Shown one piece after another: positions 51,801-64,000 of a DNA stretch of 64,000 nucleotides. The notes beneath the pieces are model-generated. The model saw nothing but the letters and a program-made list of their open reading frames with translations, had not been told where the DNA came from and did not search any database. The position numbers were made by a program, and so were the translations under genes. The DNA lies in NCBI GenBank assembly GCA_963070105.1, contig OY718804.1, positions 7,857,817 to 7,921,816 of the forward strand, in the 5' to 3' direction. Positions within the stretch are counted from its first letter, which is position 1. Each line of letters starts with the position of its first letter. Source of the DNA: Litomosoides sigmodontis (lineage: Eukaryota; Nematoda; Chromadorea; Rhabditida; Onchocercidae).

Positions 51801-53696
51801 GGTGACGTCATCCGTGAGTAAATGGCTTCGTCGGATGGAATAAAATCCCTGAGATCATTGATGGTTTTTGAGTCTATAGTATGAACAGTAGCCTAAAGAA
51901 TATAAAGATTCCAGTAAATGGTTCTGCTTGATTTTGAATTGATTATAAACAATTATAATACAAAGCACTTTCTTATTTAGAAATGCATTAACAAATTGTG
52001 CTAAACTGATATATATAGAAGTTTCGAAGCAAAAAGTCATATGAATCTACCGTTTTACTTTCATGATCCAAGACAATCAACTGCACTTGACAGTTATCGG
52101 AAAAACGAAATATGAAGGACTGATTGCCACGTTTCCAATTGGACGTTAAATCAAAACCAACCAATGTTGTGTCAATGCGAACATTTGAACCTCGCTTGTA
52201 AATCTGGAAGAATTACTATTAAAGTATGGGACAAAACAAATAAACTAAAAATGATTGCTGGCAAGCAGTTCAAATTAAGCATCACTAGAAAGAACTCCAC
52301 TAAATAACTGCCTTATTAATTGGAAAATATTCTTGAATTGAAGTTACCCACATGCAAGCAGATTTTAAGCAAAATTCCGCTCCAAATGATAAGGAGTGAC
52401 TGAAGCACAATAAAGCAATATTGCACTATCACATCAACGATTATGACAATGATGAGTTTGGATTTCATCCCACTGTTAACTTACTCTTTTCTAATACGAA
52501 GCATTTCAAATTGGTTATAAAGTCAATTGTAATACAACTCTCCTCAATACATTAATTGCGTCTTAAAAGATGAATAAAGATACTTTATATGTATCAGAGG
52601 GACACATTTTGCTAACAAACGGTAACCAACTAGTAAATTCCCAACTCATTTCCGCATAAAAATCGCTTGTTTCCTGAAAACAAGCACATTACAACTTGGT
52701 CCAATCAGTTAAATCCGAAAACAGCTTACTGCTAATAAGTGTGAAAGTTACAAGGATATCACAACGTAATTTCAATTTACCAAACTGTAAATATTTCTAT
52801 ACACCAAAGCACACTGAAACTAAACTCTTTAGGATAGACTCATCTTGATAAGGCACTATTTGAAAAAATACATAAGTACATTGATCTCTTTCTTACGCCA
52901 ATTTTAATTTATTTCTCTCTGAATGTAAAAAGTGCACACCTTCAACAGAGTGAGTAAGCGCTTCATTGCCGAACCTGTTTGCAAAGCTCGCTGATAATCT
53001 CGATACTGGATAATTAATCGCAAAAGGTCACTATTCCTGGCACAAATAGCTTCATGACTAGGCGACCACATATCTGCATAAGTGAAGGACGAGGAATCAA
53101 TGAGTTCGCAGTTGCTACCAATGGAAGGTACCAGAAAATCCGTTTTTATTAGCCATCGATCCTTAAGTGAGCAAACTCTTTTCGACCCTCTCCTTATTTC
53201 TGGAAAACCGAAGCGCGCCAATTTGGCTAACCCTGTTAGCATGAGATGATTAATGTACCTGCGTTCTGGATGGTTGCATTCGCTCCCTTTTCTAGCAGAG
53301 CTCGAGCACATTCATAATGGCCAAGGGTGATGGCTAACATCAAAGGTGTGCGACCTGAAAAGTGAAACAGCGTCTTAAGTAGGTTCTAACGCTAAACATA
53401 GATAGGGAAATCTAATCTATTGCATTGAAGCTCGCCGATCCAAGGATGCAATAAACTGAAGGAAGATGATCTGTTTCAGCGGGTTCACCAACACTAAGTT
53501 ACTAATTTATCTGCAATTTTTTGTTGTTGGGTTACTGACCTCTCACATCCAATTTGTCAAGATTTTCATTAGCGTGTCCTTTCCCCAGCAATTCCATCAA
53601 ATTCTCATAATCATTCTGGAACACGGCCCAATGTAGCGGATATTCTCGTCTCAGCTCTTTCTCGTCTGCCATCATGAGCTCCTTCAGATATTTCAT
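48806..53696 (-). CDS. ANKRD13-family ankyrin repeat protein with ubiquitin-interacting motifs
   Basis: Seen: exons at 53540-53696 (ATG at 53696), 53259-53354, 52940-53073, 52051-52203, 51765-51892, 50920-51101, 50334-50400, 49802-50010, 49541-49677, about 49041-49304 and 48806-48928. The N-terminus has ankyrin repeats ([20 protein letters not shown], then [20 protein letters not shown]). The middle is the ANKRD13-specific domain ([37 protein letters not shown]). The C-terminus carries UIM-like helices: [43 protein letters not shown] and a final LNRIIKLSL. Known: vertebrate ANKRD13A/B/D bind K63-linked ubiquitin on internalised receptors at the plasma membrane and endosomes. Domain order and length fit the A/B/D branch, not the UIM-less C branch. 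Confidence 0.92.
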
Positions 53697-54109
53697 TACT
53701 TTTTATTGCCTGCTAAATCGCTTTCAAGTCTCCGTATTTCTTTAAGTCAACTTTTGCAGACATAAAAACACTCACTTGAATGCACGTATATTGACAGTGA
53801 CAAGTCTGATAGCAGTCACATTCAAAGCTACTTATTTATTTAATTTAATTCAACTCTTTTCAGCTACTGAAGCACTTACCTGCTACAAATGGACAGTACG
53901 CCAGCCACACGTGCGACAGAGAGCTAATCGCGTTGAGTTGATGAGAAATATTCAATTTCACAGAGAAACATCCTATTAGCAAGTAAGCGGCAATTTGAAG
54001 TGTGGAAGTTAATGGTGCACAGCGTGAGATTGCCCCGCGTGCGCTCGCTGTATCGATCCGACACTGATTGGAAAGAGGGAAAGGCAGCCGGGGGCACAGA
54101 CACATTCTC

Positions 54110-54350
54110 GCGCATTCACAGACACACACACACACACACACGTATTTCCCACATACACACATACGTCCACATATATGCATGGACATACACACATACGCGT
54201 ATGTATAATAAGCATACACACACACTCACATACACACACTCACATACAACATACATAACATACTCGCATACACATAGATATGTGCACTCATTTGCCTACA
54301 GACACACACATGTACACCCACATACACACACACATACGTGCATAGACAGA
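54110..54350. repeat. CA/TG-rich simple-sequence block
   Basis: About 240 bases are dominated by CACACA and ACATAC units, with interruptions such as CGTATTTCC. Alternating purine-pyrimidine DNA of this length can adopt Z-form. The long open frames that cross it on both strands are a by-product of the repeat. Confidence 0.85.
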
Positions 54351-55878
54351 AAGTCCACCCATTGTGTTGGTGCGTTGTGGATTGGGAGCATCGCGGGGCA
54401 GACACGGCCTGCGTTGGCAGAGCCTCGTCCTCTACGCTCTCCGACCATGCATTCGCTTGTTCTCCTCGTTCACCATACTATTTCGCCACTCTTTTCCACT
54501 AATCTTTTATCATTACGATGATTTTGTATATTTATCATAACCTATGATGTATCAGGTGAGGTCACGAGGAGGTCAGACGTAAGCTTGACTAGGCCTTGTC
54601 AGAGTTATTCTAGGATTACTTGAAATTGAGAGACTTGATTATGCGTTTGTTCTGTGGAGGCGTTTGAATTCGGATGCGACGCTAAACCGGTGTTACTGAT
54701 AGCAACAATAGGTCCGATTACTTGTTGGTTAAACGGCACTATATTTGACGTCCTACCGCAATTTCCTAAATGCATTCGGAAGTCCCACGTGAAATCGTCG
54801 TTTTTTGAGGTTTCCATTACACAATGTTACTTGTGACGGATATTTCTATTTAACGTTGAAATTTCTGGTGTTTCTAGGAGTTGTCGGAAAGGTTCTGTTG
54901 TCCACAAGTGCTGTCCTACTTCATTCGCTCACTTCTCCCTACTCATTTGCGGGTGTGTAGCTATTATTGGTCGGTGAAGATATTTGGCAGTGAAAAAAGC
55001 CAAATAAAGAAGCGTTGGACCAATCTGCAAAGCTTCTGGATCCTTTCGCGCAGATTTACGACATCACATTTCATTCTGCATGAAATCCGGAGCCAGAGGC
55101 TGATCCGGATCTTCCTTACCGGGGGCTTCTGAGGGAAAATTTTTATCCCAACTGTTTCCCATTCTTGTATGGGGGAATGAACGGCGATAAAAAACTGCGT
55201 TTTCCTCGTCTATACGGAGTAACGTGAAGTTCAGAGATTAAAACATCCTTCAACAAAGCTCTCTATTTGAAGTTTCATGAGATCGAAATTAGCATGCAAT
55301 GAAAGAAGGGCACTTTTTCTGGTGGAAACCACTGAAGTCAGCTTTCGGTTTGATCCGGAGAGTAGAATTGTCGGGAAATGAATATAGCAGAAAGCTAAGA
55401 CTGACGTTGATGAGCGGCATTGCCTTTTCATTTTGCAAAATTTATGATCTCGGGACTAAGTCTCGAAGATGTTTAGTACCCATTAAGTTCATTTTGTTTA
55501 ATGTAGCACGGAATTAGCAAACAGTTCAAAAAATTTTCTTCTTAAATTCTTCGAAGCTTTGAAATTGAAATTTATCATCGACGGCTTTGAGGTTGAGTTG
55601 ACGTCATTTGCGAATGTGTGGGCTGTACGTTTCCTTTCAATACCTAAATTTGAGAAGTGATTACCGCAAATTTAACATCGACCTTCACTGAACAGCATCA
55701 GTGTATGCTTGGTTTTCAAATTATTGCAGGGTTCTGTATTCCATGAGATTTGAGAAATTTTTGAGGCTCCGAATTTACCAGAGGAATGTAAAAAGGAATT
55801 TGGAAAAAGAAGAATGACACTCACTTTGAGTGAAGCGACCACTCATTAATTTCAGTTTCATTAGCCTGTTGAACAGGA

Positions 55879-55897
55879 TGAGAGAGAGAGAGAGAGA
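55879..55897. repeat. Short GA microsatellite
   Basis: The run is about nine GA units on the plus strand, about 0.8 kb upstream of the HMG gene ATG. Confidence 0.85.
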
Positions 55898-56635
55898 AAT
55901 CACTGGAACAGTGGATGGCGGCGTGAATTACTTTACATAGATAGTCATTGAAACAGTTTTCTTCAATTCATCAGCCGTAGGTAAATCCATTTCGAGTATG
56001 GTCGGAAACACTTTTCGAAATTCTTTCTAGCCAACAGGTATTTATCTAAAGGTTATTGAAGAACAGGCGCGATTTAAAGGGGACGACCTTTTGAACGGAT
56101 ACTGTCCAAGGATTCAAAAATTTGTGGAATAAGTTAATAGTTAGCTCGCTCGTACGCCTAGCCTACTGCGTTTACTGCATGGAAGTGTCAGATTGTTATT
56201 ATTTGACCTTTGATTCCTCTATTACTATACATTAACAGCGGGTGAAAGGCAAAAGTGCTGCAGAATTGCCTGTGTTTGGTAGTACTAATCAGGAACTAAT
56301 CAATTGTTTCATTTTCGAAAAATGTAAATTAGTGAAAATAGGAAATTCCAGTAAGAGGTGAAATTAATAGAATTGATTAAAGTCTCATACACTTGCAAAC
56401 CGAAAGGGAAGGGAGAATTTATTGAAAGTACTTTCCCACATTCACTGGCATTCCTTCCTACTGGTATTATGCAAATGTCGGAATGGGAAAATTTTCATCA
56501 CATCTATCTCTTTCTTCTTTGATCTTAATTCCATTCATATTCAAATTATTGCTTGTTTGTATACGGCGAACGAAAGGCTTCGTGTCAGATCAATCTTTGT
56601 TTTATTTGTTTAAAAAAAAATTGAATTTTCTAATA

Positions 56636-56671
56636 TTTTTTTTGCAGGCAATCATTTTCGGCCAAAGTAGA
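56636..56671 (+). promoter_or_regulatory. Splice acceptor just before the HMG start codon
   Basis: A T-rich run ending TTTTTTTTTGCAG is followed 24 bases later by the ATG. No coding exon is evident upstream, so the acceptor probably receives a 5' UTR exon or a spliced leader, which is common in nematodes. The 24 bases are open in frame (AIIFGQSR), so a coding upstream exon cannot be excluded. Confidence 0.5.
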
Positions 56672-57981
56672 ATGCGAGAATCGGCGAAGCCGCCAGTACG
56701 TGGGAAGACATCACCGTATGGTTTCTTTGTCAAAATGTGTTATGAGGAACATAAAAAGAAATATCCAAATGAAAATGTTCAAGTAACTGAAATAAGCAAG
56801 AAATGTTCAGAGAAATGGAAGGTAATCCTTTTCACAATTCTCCTTTCTATCCTCTGCTTGAATACCTTAGGTACATTTTCTTCGATGAATTTAATTTAAT
56901 CAAATTTAACCAACAGAGGTAGGTGTTAATTTGCTCAAGTTATTTGAGATTACTTTAGATTTGTTGTCAATTTGAGCATCTTAATAAGTGAGAATTCTAT
57001 TACAAAAGGTGTTTCTTTTAAAAACAGAATTTGAACAAGCTTTTGAGGAATTTTGTGAATTTTTATTGTTGATATTAGGCAGCTGTCGTTTAATTGCAGA
57101 CTATGTCTGATGACGAAAAACGGAGGTTCTTTGAATTGGCACAGAAAGATGCAGAACGCTATCAGGCTGAGGTTGCTGCATACGGTGGAGAGGATGCATT
57201 ACGTAAACGAAAACGCGTCAAGAAAGATCCGAATGCGCCGAAACGGGCCCTGTAAGTTGATTTTTAATCTTCTAATCGTTAACTCATATTTTTTGTGGAG
57301 CAAAACTCAATTTTTGAGCAAATGTGAATGGATTGTAAGTACTACTCGAAATTCAGAAGTGCCAATCGAAAATTAAAGTTAAAATTGCAAAACAGAAGCC
57401 AAATGACTTAAATGTGCATTTCAGATCCGCTTTCTTTTTCTTTTCCCATGATAAGCGACCTGAAGTACAACAGCAACATCCTGAATGGAAAGTTGGGCAG
57501 GTAGCTCAAGAGTTGGGTCGATTCTGGAAAGCGCTGGGTGAAGAGGAACGAGCTGTATACGAGCGGAAAGCATTGGAAGATAAAGAACGATACGCTGAGG
57601 TATTGTTATTAATTTAAATCTTGTGTTATAGACATTAAATGAAAAATGGATATTTTCTGTTCATTTCTATATAACTTACTATATGATGACCAGTCCGTAC
57701 TTTTCGAATTGATGTTAAATAGAAACTGCAGAAATTTGTTCAGATAGGACTGAAATGTATTTAAGCGGTTGAATTGATTCAGGTTTGTGAATTTCAATTT
57801 GTAGGAGATGCGAAACTACAAAGGAACACCAGTGCAAACAATAACACCCATGAAAATGCCAATGATGGCAACAGTTGAAGGTGTACCAACCAGTGGAATG
57901 ATGCAATTGGGAGTACCACCATCACATGCCCAGCAAATGGTTCAGCAACAAGAAGTGAACGATGAAGGTGCAGAAGAATGA
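56672..57981 (+). CDS. hmg-1.2: Two-box HMG chromatin protein (HMGB/HMG-1.2 type)
   Basis: Seen: exons 56672-56821 (ATG in the exon that starts at 56648 after TTTTTTTTGCAG), 57100-57251, 57425-57599 and 57805-57981, all in phase, about 217 residues. HMG box A starts at [20 protein letters not shown] and continues into [21 protein letters not shown] basic linker ([17 protein letters not shown]) leads into box B ([32 protein letters not shown]). The C-terminus is Met/Gln/Thr-rich and ends EGAEE; it lacks the long acidic tail of vertebrate HMGB1. Known: such proteins bend DNA without sequence specificity and assist transcription in the nucleus. In C. elegans the close match is HMG-1.2, which takes part in Wnt/SynMuv-linked development. 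A poly(A) signal AATAAA lies near 58193. Confidence 0.95.
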
Positions 57982-60900
57982 AAAGTCTTCAACATTATTT
58001 CGAAGTTTCATAAAATAGAAAAGTTTTTGTCATATGAAGTATGTGTTTTTACACTTACCATTTGGTTTTCATCACAAGTAATGGATTGTTTCAATAGATC
58101 AAGATTGGGAAAGGTGGGGAATCCAAGGGGTTATGGAGTTTTATCCGTTACACATATGAATTTACTGAGAAGCAGTATTTTATATAACATTAAATAAAGA
58201 CTTAGATAATTTTGACGTAAAACGATTTTACGCAATTGCCATAGCTAAGAATGAATTCTCAATAAGTTAGGGTTGAAATCCTAACAAATCTCCTCCGCAT
58301 TTTTAGTACCAGTACACTCTGGTGTGTATATCCATTAATTTTTTGTTGTTTTCTTTGTTATAGTGAAAAAGAAGTGATCTATAATTGGCAGTTATAAAAT
58401 GTGGATTGTAAATACAAGTTTAAAGCGTCACAAATACCTTGTCTCCTCGACTGCTCTTTGTTTTAATATTTTCCTACACATATTTTGTTTCACCTGTTTT
58501 AACAAAATAAATATCAAATGATGGAGAGGAAAGAAGGAATAAGCATAGAATGATTCCAGAAAGAATCCATATGCTGCGGTTTGACAAATTTTTGTAGCAG
58601 TCTTACAAATGTTTCAACGCTTTCCGTAGGCTTCTTTTTATTCCCATTGCTTATGTAGCTTCATATTACTTCCAGTTTAAGCCATTCATTTTCGGTAGGG
58701 TCTATTGTTACTCAGTTAATAAAATATTTGCTCCAGTATGTAAGGAAGACATGGCATAATCTCATTCTTCATCTAACATCCTTCTTCCACCTCTACTGCA
58801 CTGTTATTGTACTCATTCTCGAACTTTATTCATCCCCATGGTTTGTTATCCGTTATCTTTAAGGGATTAAAGAGCTTTTAGAACTCAATTTACTCATAAA
58901 AGACGAATAATTTTTACGGAGTAGGGAATTCCTGGAAACGAGCTCACACTTGAATTTTTCTTTTCAAACCTTTGCAAAGTCCACATAAATTAATTGAAGG
59001 TCATTTATCATTATTATTCCAATGTGCTGGGTTCCGTATCTAGCTCATTTTTCAAATCTTTCTCTAAACTCCCATTCATGAAGCATTTTAAATGCTCTCC
59101 CACATACCACTAGCCACCACGCTAGGTTATGCTGGTCTCCCTATAAATTAATTTTAGAACCTTTCTAACCTATATCTAATATCAAATCATCAAATCTCAA
59201 CATCATGAAGAGTTTTTTCAATACGTGAAATGCTTTTAAAAGGAAAGTGAATGTACCAAATAGCTATAACAACATCTCCTAATTCTACTTAATCTCGAAC
59301 ATACTGGTGCCACCCAACCATCACCAAATGAAACTGATTATATAAATTTATCCTTAAGCACAAAAAAAAACGAATTTCAAATACACATGTAAAAACATAA
59401 AATTTAGTTAAAGTAAACAGTATTTTGCACCTTACGGACACAACGAATAGGTTCAACTTTATATGCCTCGAAGGTGTCTCTCAAATTTGTTCAATTAAGT
59501 TTTGCAGAAGAAAAGGAGACAACAAGGGGCGGATGTGACGATTATAAACAAGGAACATAAACACTTTAAAAAAATATGTGTATATATATATATCACCTTT
59601 CAAATTCAATATTTAAAAGTTAGAGGCAATAAATTAAAAGAAATTAAAAAAAAGTACTTTTGAAGGTAAGTTTGGAGTGCAGCAAGACAGGACTTAGCGC
59701 AACATCATCATGAAGGAAAAACAAGAACCTTCAGAAGTTCGACTTCGAACCACACTGCAATATCACAGAATGGAGCGGAAACTGAGGAAGTAACATAAAA
59801 GAAAGGAGCAAATTCATCTCATCGAAATTTTCGCCAAAAATATGGTGCTGTCAAATGAATTTCCAATATTTAACAGATCTATAAACCATAGCATGAACGA
59901 GAGAGGTTTTTGTCATGCAAACTCAAGCATTCAATTTAAAAAGAAAAACGTTCGAAAAAAAGAAACAATGAAAGCACGTGAACATCCATGTATATTATCG
60001 AATTTGTCAGATAAACATATAAACACCAAAACAATCGCTAGAAAAATGTAAGGTGCACAAAAAAACATCTTGGTAATTATGTTCATGACATTCTCGGTGA
60101 AACACTGTGGTCAAAGAAGAGAATTATCGGAGTCCAAAAATTACCGACTATTGGCACTATTGTAATAAGAAAGAGCAAGCGCAAAATAAAGAACGGACAA
60201 TTTTCAGAAGCAAATAGTTCATTACCATTATTCGGAATACACGCGACTATCTCGCACACTCCATATCAGTAAACCATAGAAATACTAATCACCCGTCGAA
60301 AAATCTTCGCAACCATAATCCTGCTTAAGGTACTCCGGGAAAAAATCCATAACTGCGTAAAAGAGTTATTACGATTACTCATGCATTAAAAGTCACTCTA
60401 GTCAGGAACAAATGATTCGCTCCACAATCAAGAAAAGTTAAGTTTAATATTCGCATTACGTCTTCTGCAGTACCAAGTAACTTTTGAACTTGTTTAATTG
60501 GGAAAGTTATAAAATGATAAAATTTTGGAATGGAAGACGCAAACGACTCTTGAACAATCTAAATAAAAAATGTTGCTAAAGATAAAAACACCAGTACCCA
60601 AAATAAAAATTTGATACAATTTTACAAAATATCACAAAGAATGAAATCGAAATGAGGAAGCGAAGCTATCAATTCAAAACCAATCAATACAATTCACCTT
60701 TATGAAGCAATCAATGCCTTTGGTAGATCGAGAAAAAACCAAAACCTCATATGCCTTTGCAAATACAAGTTCTAAGATCACTGACCAAGTATTACTATAC
60801 CCTTCCGAGTTACATCTTCTGCAAAACAGTCTTACAATTTAATTACCGATATCCAACTAACTATGATGCGTAGAGATTATGCCCAAAACTTCAAACAGTG

Positions 60901-61833
60901 AAGGTCGATTACAAGATAGTCCAACTAATGCGAAGGACATTCAGGTATATGATTACTTCCGGCATGATTCTTTGAAAGAATTAGTTAAGGAAACCAGTAT
61001 CTTACGAACTACTTCAAAATCACTGAATGAATGAAAAATATACATAATAATCCACATTATTAATTTGAAGTAGAAAATTTATATATTTAAATAATTAAGA
61101 ACTAGGAATAAGGAGCAGCTGCTCGGATGATTTTAAAACAAAAAATAAGGTTTAAATCCGAAAGATTTAAATATAGAATGCATTACTTAACTTTTGAGAC
61201 ATATAAAGACTAAAAATTATGGGTTATGGAACGAAAGAACAAAGATACAGATAATCTAACTTGTCACCAAATAATGTGAAATTAGACACGCACAAACACG
61301 GAAAAATGACAAAAACCATAATTTTTTTTCATAATACCATCCAAAAGTATACTATGATTTGTACACTCAAAACCACCATAAATTAATTTTTCCTTCATGC
61401 GGAAATTAAGAATAGCTTTCAAGACGGCATGTAATCTGAAACAACTCCCCAGCGGTTCTGTTCTTTAATGAAGGAATTTTGTGCAAACAGTCTAATAAAC
61501 TTATATGTACAAAAGTGGTTGATAGCAGATGCATTCCTGGACTAACAAATAAAATAAAAAAGCAAAATTGAGTACTTGCATATATTAAATCAATAAAAGC
61601 AATAATTTAAAGTTACTAGTTATCCTATTCAAAAACCCTCTAAACGTAGAAGTTGTGGAATGTTTGCTTCAAAAATTTAAACAATTTCTTGCCAAATTGT
61701 GATCAGTTATCTGAAAGATAGCTTTTGCACGCAAGATATCAAAAGAGAATAAGGTGAAAAAGAACAACTAATACAAGAGCTACATGAAAACAATACCCTG
61801 TACAAATAAACGTTGTATTGATAGAAATTATGT
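57982..61833. other. Non-coding stretch between the convergent HMG and AFF genes
   Basis: About 3.8 kb lies between the stop codons of two convergent genes, so it should hold both 3' UTRs. A short TA run is at about 59576-59592. The plus open frame at 59842-60051 is Lys/Asn-rich and unrecognised. No RNA gene, exon or transposon was seen. Confidence 0.5.
58190..58200 (+). terminator. Probable poly(A) signal of the HMG gene
   Basis: AATAAA occurs within ACATTAAATAAAGAC, about 210 bases after the HMG stop codon and on the same strand. No closer canonical hexamer is seen between it and the stop codon. Confidence 0.5.
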
Positions 61834-64000
61834 TTACAAAAGCTGTTGAGAAAATGATGTCGGAGATAACTGTTCTTTCTCTGCACGGTATTCCGCACGA
61901 AGCCATGTTACCGCTGTAGCTAGGTATTCTGATAATGAATGTAAGCTTAAGTCAACAGTCAATGATCCACATATTTGGTCCAAATGTTTTACCATCTCTG
62001 CAGATATAAAATCAAGACTGTTTACACATGTTATGAATGCAGACACAAATGATGTTGACTTATTTCATTTTATAGGACATTTTTTATAAAAAATAGAATA
62101 TGGCATCTGCATTCAAGGTATATCAACTGATGTGAGATTCCCAGGATTTCTAATAGCAATCAAATCATTCCTGAAGATGTGCTTGCCTTGCTTCATTAAA
62201 TTTTCTTAGTGCCTACATCAGGTTGTATCACTAACCTTGTTCAGGACTGTTCACTTTGGTTGATGTCTGTTTCCATAATCGATCAGACCACATCAAATGG
62301 TGAAGTATACTGAGCTGCGAACGTTGAGCTTGGTAAATGGAAACTGGGACATTGATCTAGAATGAATTTTTTCAAAAAATAAACATGTCAATACAGCCCG
62401 ATCAACATTCGAAGTTTTTTAGACAACAATTTTTAATTTTAAACTATGCTACTATTTGCATATCCGACTAGTGGAATAATGCTTCATGAGACACACAGAT
62501 GTTTTAACAAAGACTTGCTTCTTTTTGATGTTCACCATGGCCACTGTTTGTTGATGAAGTTGGTGAAGGAGTTTCTGTACTGGCAGATAAACCGCCCTGT
62601 GAACTGACCAAACTGACCCCAGCGCCATCGTTGCGTATTGCTGCAGCGTCCAACTCAGTCAATTGTGGTTCCCACTTCGTCAATGCGCCAAAGTTGGTCA
62701 TGCAACTCTGAATTATTGAAATTAAAAATTTCTGGGCAAAAAAATCTCATAAAGTTTTTTAATAGACTTAGTAAACATAGCAGACACGTATCAAGTTTGA
62801 CTAGAAAACTCCAGTAGCGATATTAAAACTCATGAATTTATGTTCATCGATAGTACCGTCCAGCATTTACCCCATAGTTTTAGATAGAAACGTAAGTCAA
62901 ATTACTGATGCAAATGAAGCAATACTTCATCTTATGCATCTTGGCAACATAATCGAGTTCAATTAATAATCTTACTCCCATTTTGAGCGAATACAGATAG
63001 TAATTAAGCACGGCTTGTACACGAAATGATAATATTCTGAATCGACTAATAAAATGTCGTTCCAAGGATGACAAACCAGCTGCTGATGCACCTGACCATT
63101 TGATAATTGTTCTGAAGACCATGTTTGCTAACAACCCAGAAAAAATTATCCGTTTAATTAAAAAATAAATCTAAATTACGATATCCAATACATAAAGAGA
63201 GAGTTCGCAAGCATTAGAAAATCTCGGAATTTTCAGTGGTCTAATTTAACAAGGTAACTCAAACTTTCCGCTGTTTTGATCAAAAAAGTTATATAATATT
63301 GGCACGTCTAACATGAAATAAGGGTCAGGTCATCTATATAGAAAGCTGAAAATTTCAAGTCTAAAACCCACTTCATCAATTCAGCGCTATCTCTTGCTAT
63401 CGTATATTGTCGTTGTCTGTTTTCTCGTTCAGTGGCTGACGAAAGAATAAAGTATACAGCTGCATCCATATAAGCTAGAGTTTTTCGTATGTGATCACCA
63501 CTCTGAAGAATTCCTCGCTAAATTTACAAACCAGAAATAATACTGTTAAAAGCTTTACCTCCTTGTCGGCTCGATGTTTTAAAGGTCGGGCAACTTCATC
63601 CAAATAGTAATTAGCGCATTTATATGTACCATCGTCATTCTTTTCTAATACTGTTCTTTTTGTTGGTGCTGTGCAACTTCTGCAGCAAATAAAATCAGCA
63701 CCAACTTCCTAAAATTTACTTCAAATTTGCTTTGAGGAAGCACAAGTAAAATGTGAGCTAGGAAAAACTGAAGATACGAAAAATACAGCAAATGATAAAA
63801 AATCTACTACTCTCGCACTTAGATGATCAAACGCAATGCACTCATTAGTAAACTTGCGGAGAAGAGCTGCTTTCATTTGAAATGCACTGTAGTTAGTGAT
63901 AGTACAAAAAAAACATCCGTTGCAGTAAAGAATTAAGAGCGCGGGTGAAATTGGCTACCTGCACTCCATCAGCAACTTTAGTGCCTGAACATGCATCTTT
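61834..64000 (-). CDS. affl-2: AFF/AF4-family protein, C-terminal homology domain (5' part beyond window)
   Basis: Seen: exons near 63961-64000, 63812-63877, 63560-63708, 63375-63522, 62975-63138, 62510-62703, 62240-62358 and 61834-62063. They encode YYLDEVARPLKHRADKE, then TLAYMDAAVYFILSATE, ARDSAELMK, FRILSFRVQAVLNYYLYSL, a Ser/Thr/Pro-rich loop (ASTETPSPTSSTNSGH), SIYQAQRSQLSILHHLMWSD and SLHSLSEYLATAVTWLRAEY. This order follows the C-terminal homology domain of AF4/FMR2 proteins (FYLECLRFKHEAD.., the S/P loop, then the HLVQYTRQGLHWLR end). Known: AFF proteins are scaffolds of the super elongation complex; the C. elegans relative is AFFL-2. The N-terminal half lies beyond base 64000. A single CxxC-like pair (ICCRSCTAP) in the 63560-63708 exon is unexplained. 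Confidence 0.8.

Larger units (their letters stand above)
53697..56671. other. Divergent promoter region between ANKRD13 and the HMG gene
   Basis: This is the only head-to-head gene spacing in the window, about 3 kb. It contains a CA/TG-rich block at 54110-54350, a GC-richer piece at about 54000-54480 and a GA tract at 55879-55897. Open frames (for example 54605-54817 minus and 54881-55132 plus) are not recognisable. It may hold a 5' UTR exon of the HMG gene, because a TTTTTTTTGCAG acceptor lies 24 bases before that ATG. Confidence 0.5.

Noticed and set aside
53860..54521. Long open frames on both strands through the CA/TG block (up to 173 codons, His/Thr- or Val/Cys-rich)
   Set aside because: They are translations of simple repeats, overlap on both strands and have no family resemblance.
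54605..55132. Open frames on both strands before the HMG gene
   Set aside because: Neither resembles a family, and no donor or acceptor links them to the HMG exons.

Overview
The window is nuclear DNA from a nematode. Genes are AT-rich and split into many short exons, mostly 80-250 bases, joined by GT..AG introns, and the protein families have close nematode counterparts (SET-2/SET1, cytoplasmic intermediate filament, SMO-1, HMG-1.2, an AFF/AF4-family protein). A clade III (spirurid or filarial-like) worm is a guess from base composition and intron style. No bacterial genes, CRISPR array, rRNA or convincing tRNA was seen.

Nine protein genes were rebuilt by hand from conserved exons and splice phases. 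Eight lie on the minus strand, one on the plus strand. From left to right: (1) a winged-helix-like plus nucleoside-phosphorylase (PNP/UDP) domain protein, cut by the left edge (about 195-2678); (2) TTC7, the TPR scaffold of the PI4KA complex (6112-12649); (3) a SET1/SETD1 histone H3K4 methyltransferase with RRM, acidic and Ser-rich linkers, WDR5-binding (WIN) motif, SET and post-SET (14681-28044); (4) mitochondrial ribosomal protein L30 (30218-31915); (5) a cytoplasmic intermediate filament protein with lamin-tail domain and two candidate first exons (32812-37361, alternative exon at 39039-39105); (6) SUMO (46186-46932); (7) ANKRD13-type ankyrin/ubiquitin-interacting-motif protein (48806-53696); (8) on the plus strand, a two-box HMG protein like HMG-1.2 (56672-57981); (9) the C-terminal half of an AFF/AF4-family protein, cut by the right edge (61834 to beyond 64000).

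The spaces between genes hold simple repeats: CT, CA, AT and GA tracts, a G-rich tract able to form a quadruplex, and a CA/TG-rich block between the divergent ANKRD13 and HMG genes. They also hold one unusual GC-richer island at about 32080-32660 and a perfect 11-bp hairpin upstream of the filament gene. The genes do not form one pathway. SET1, the HMG protein, SUMO and the AFF protein are all nuclear or chromatin-linked, while TTC7 and ANKRD13 act at membranes.

The least ordinary items are the PNP/winged-helix protein, an 81-base exon-like segment in its first intron that would introduce a stop, the paired filament first exons, the SUMO tail on a separate 39-base exon, and the GC-rich island. 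Exon borders come from reading splice signals by eye. No search was run.
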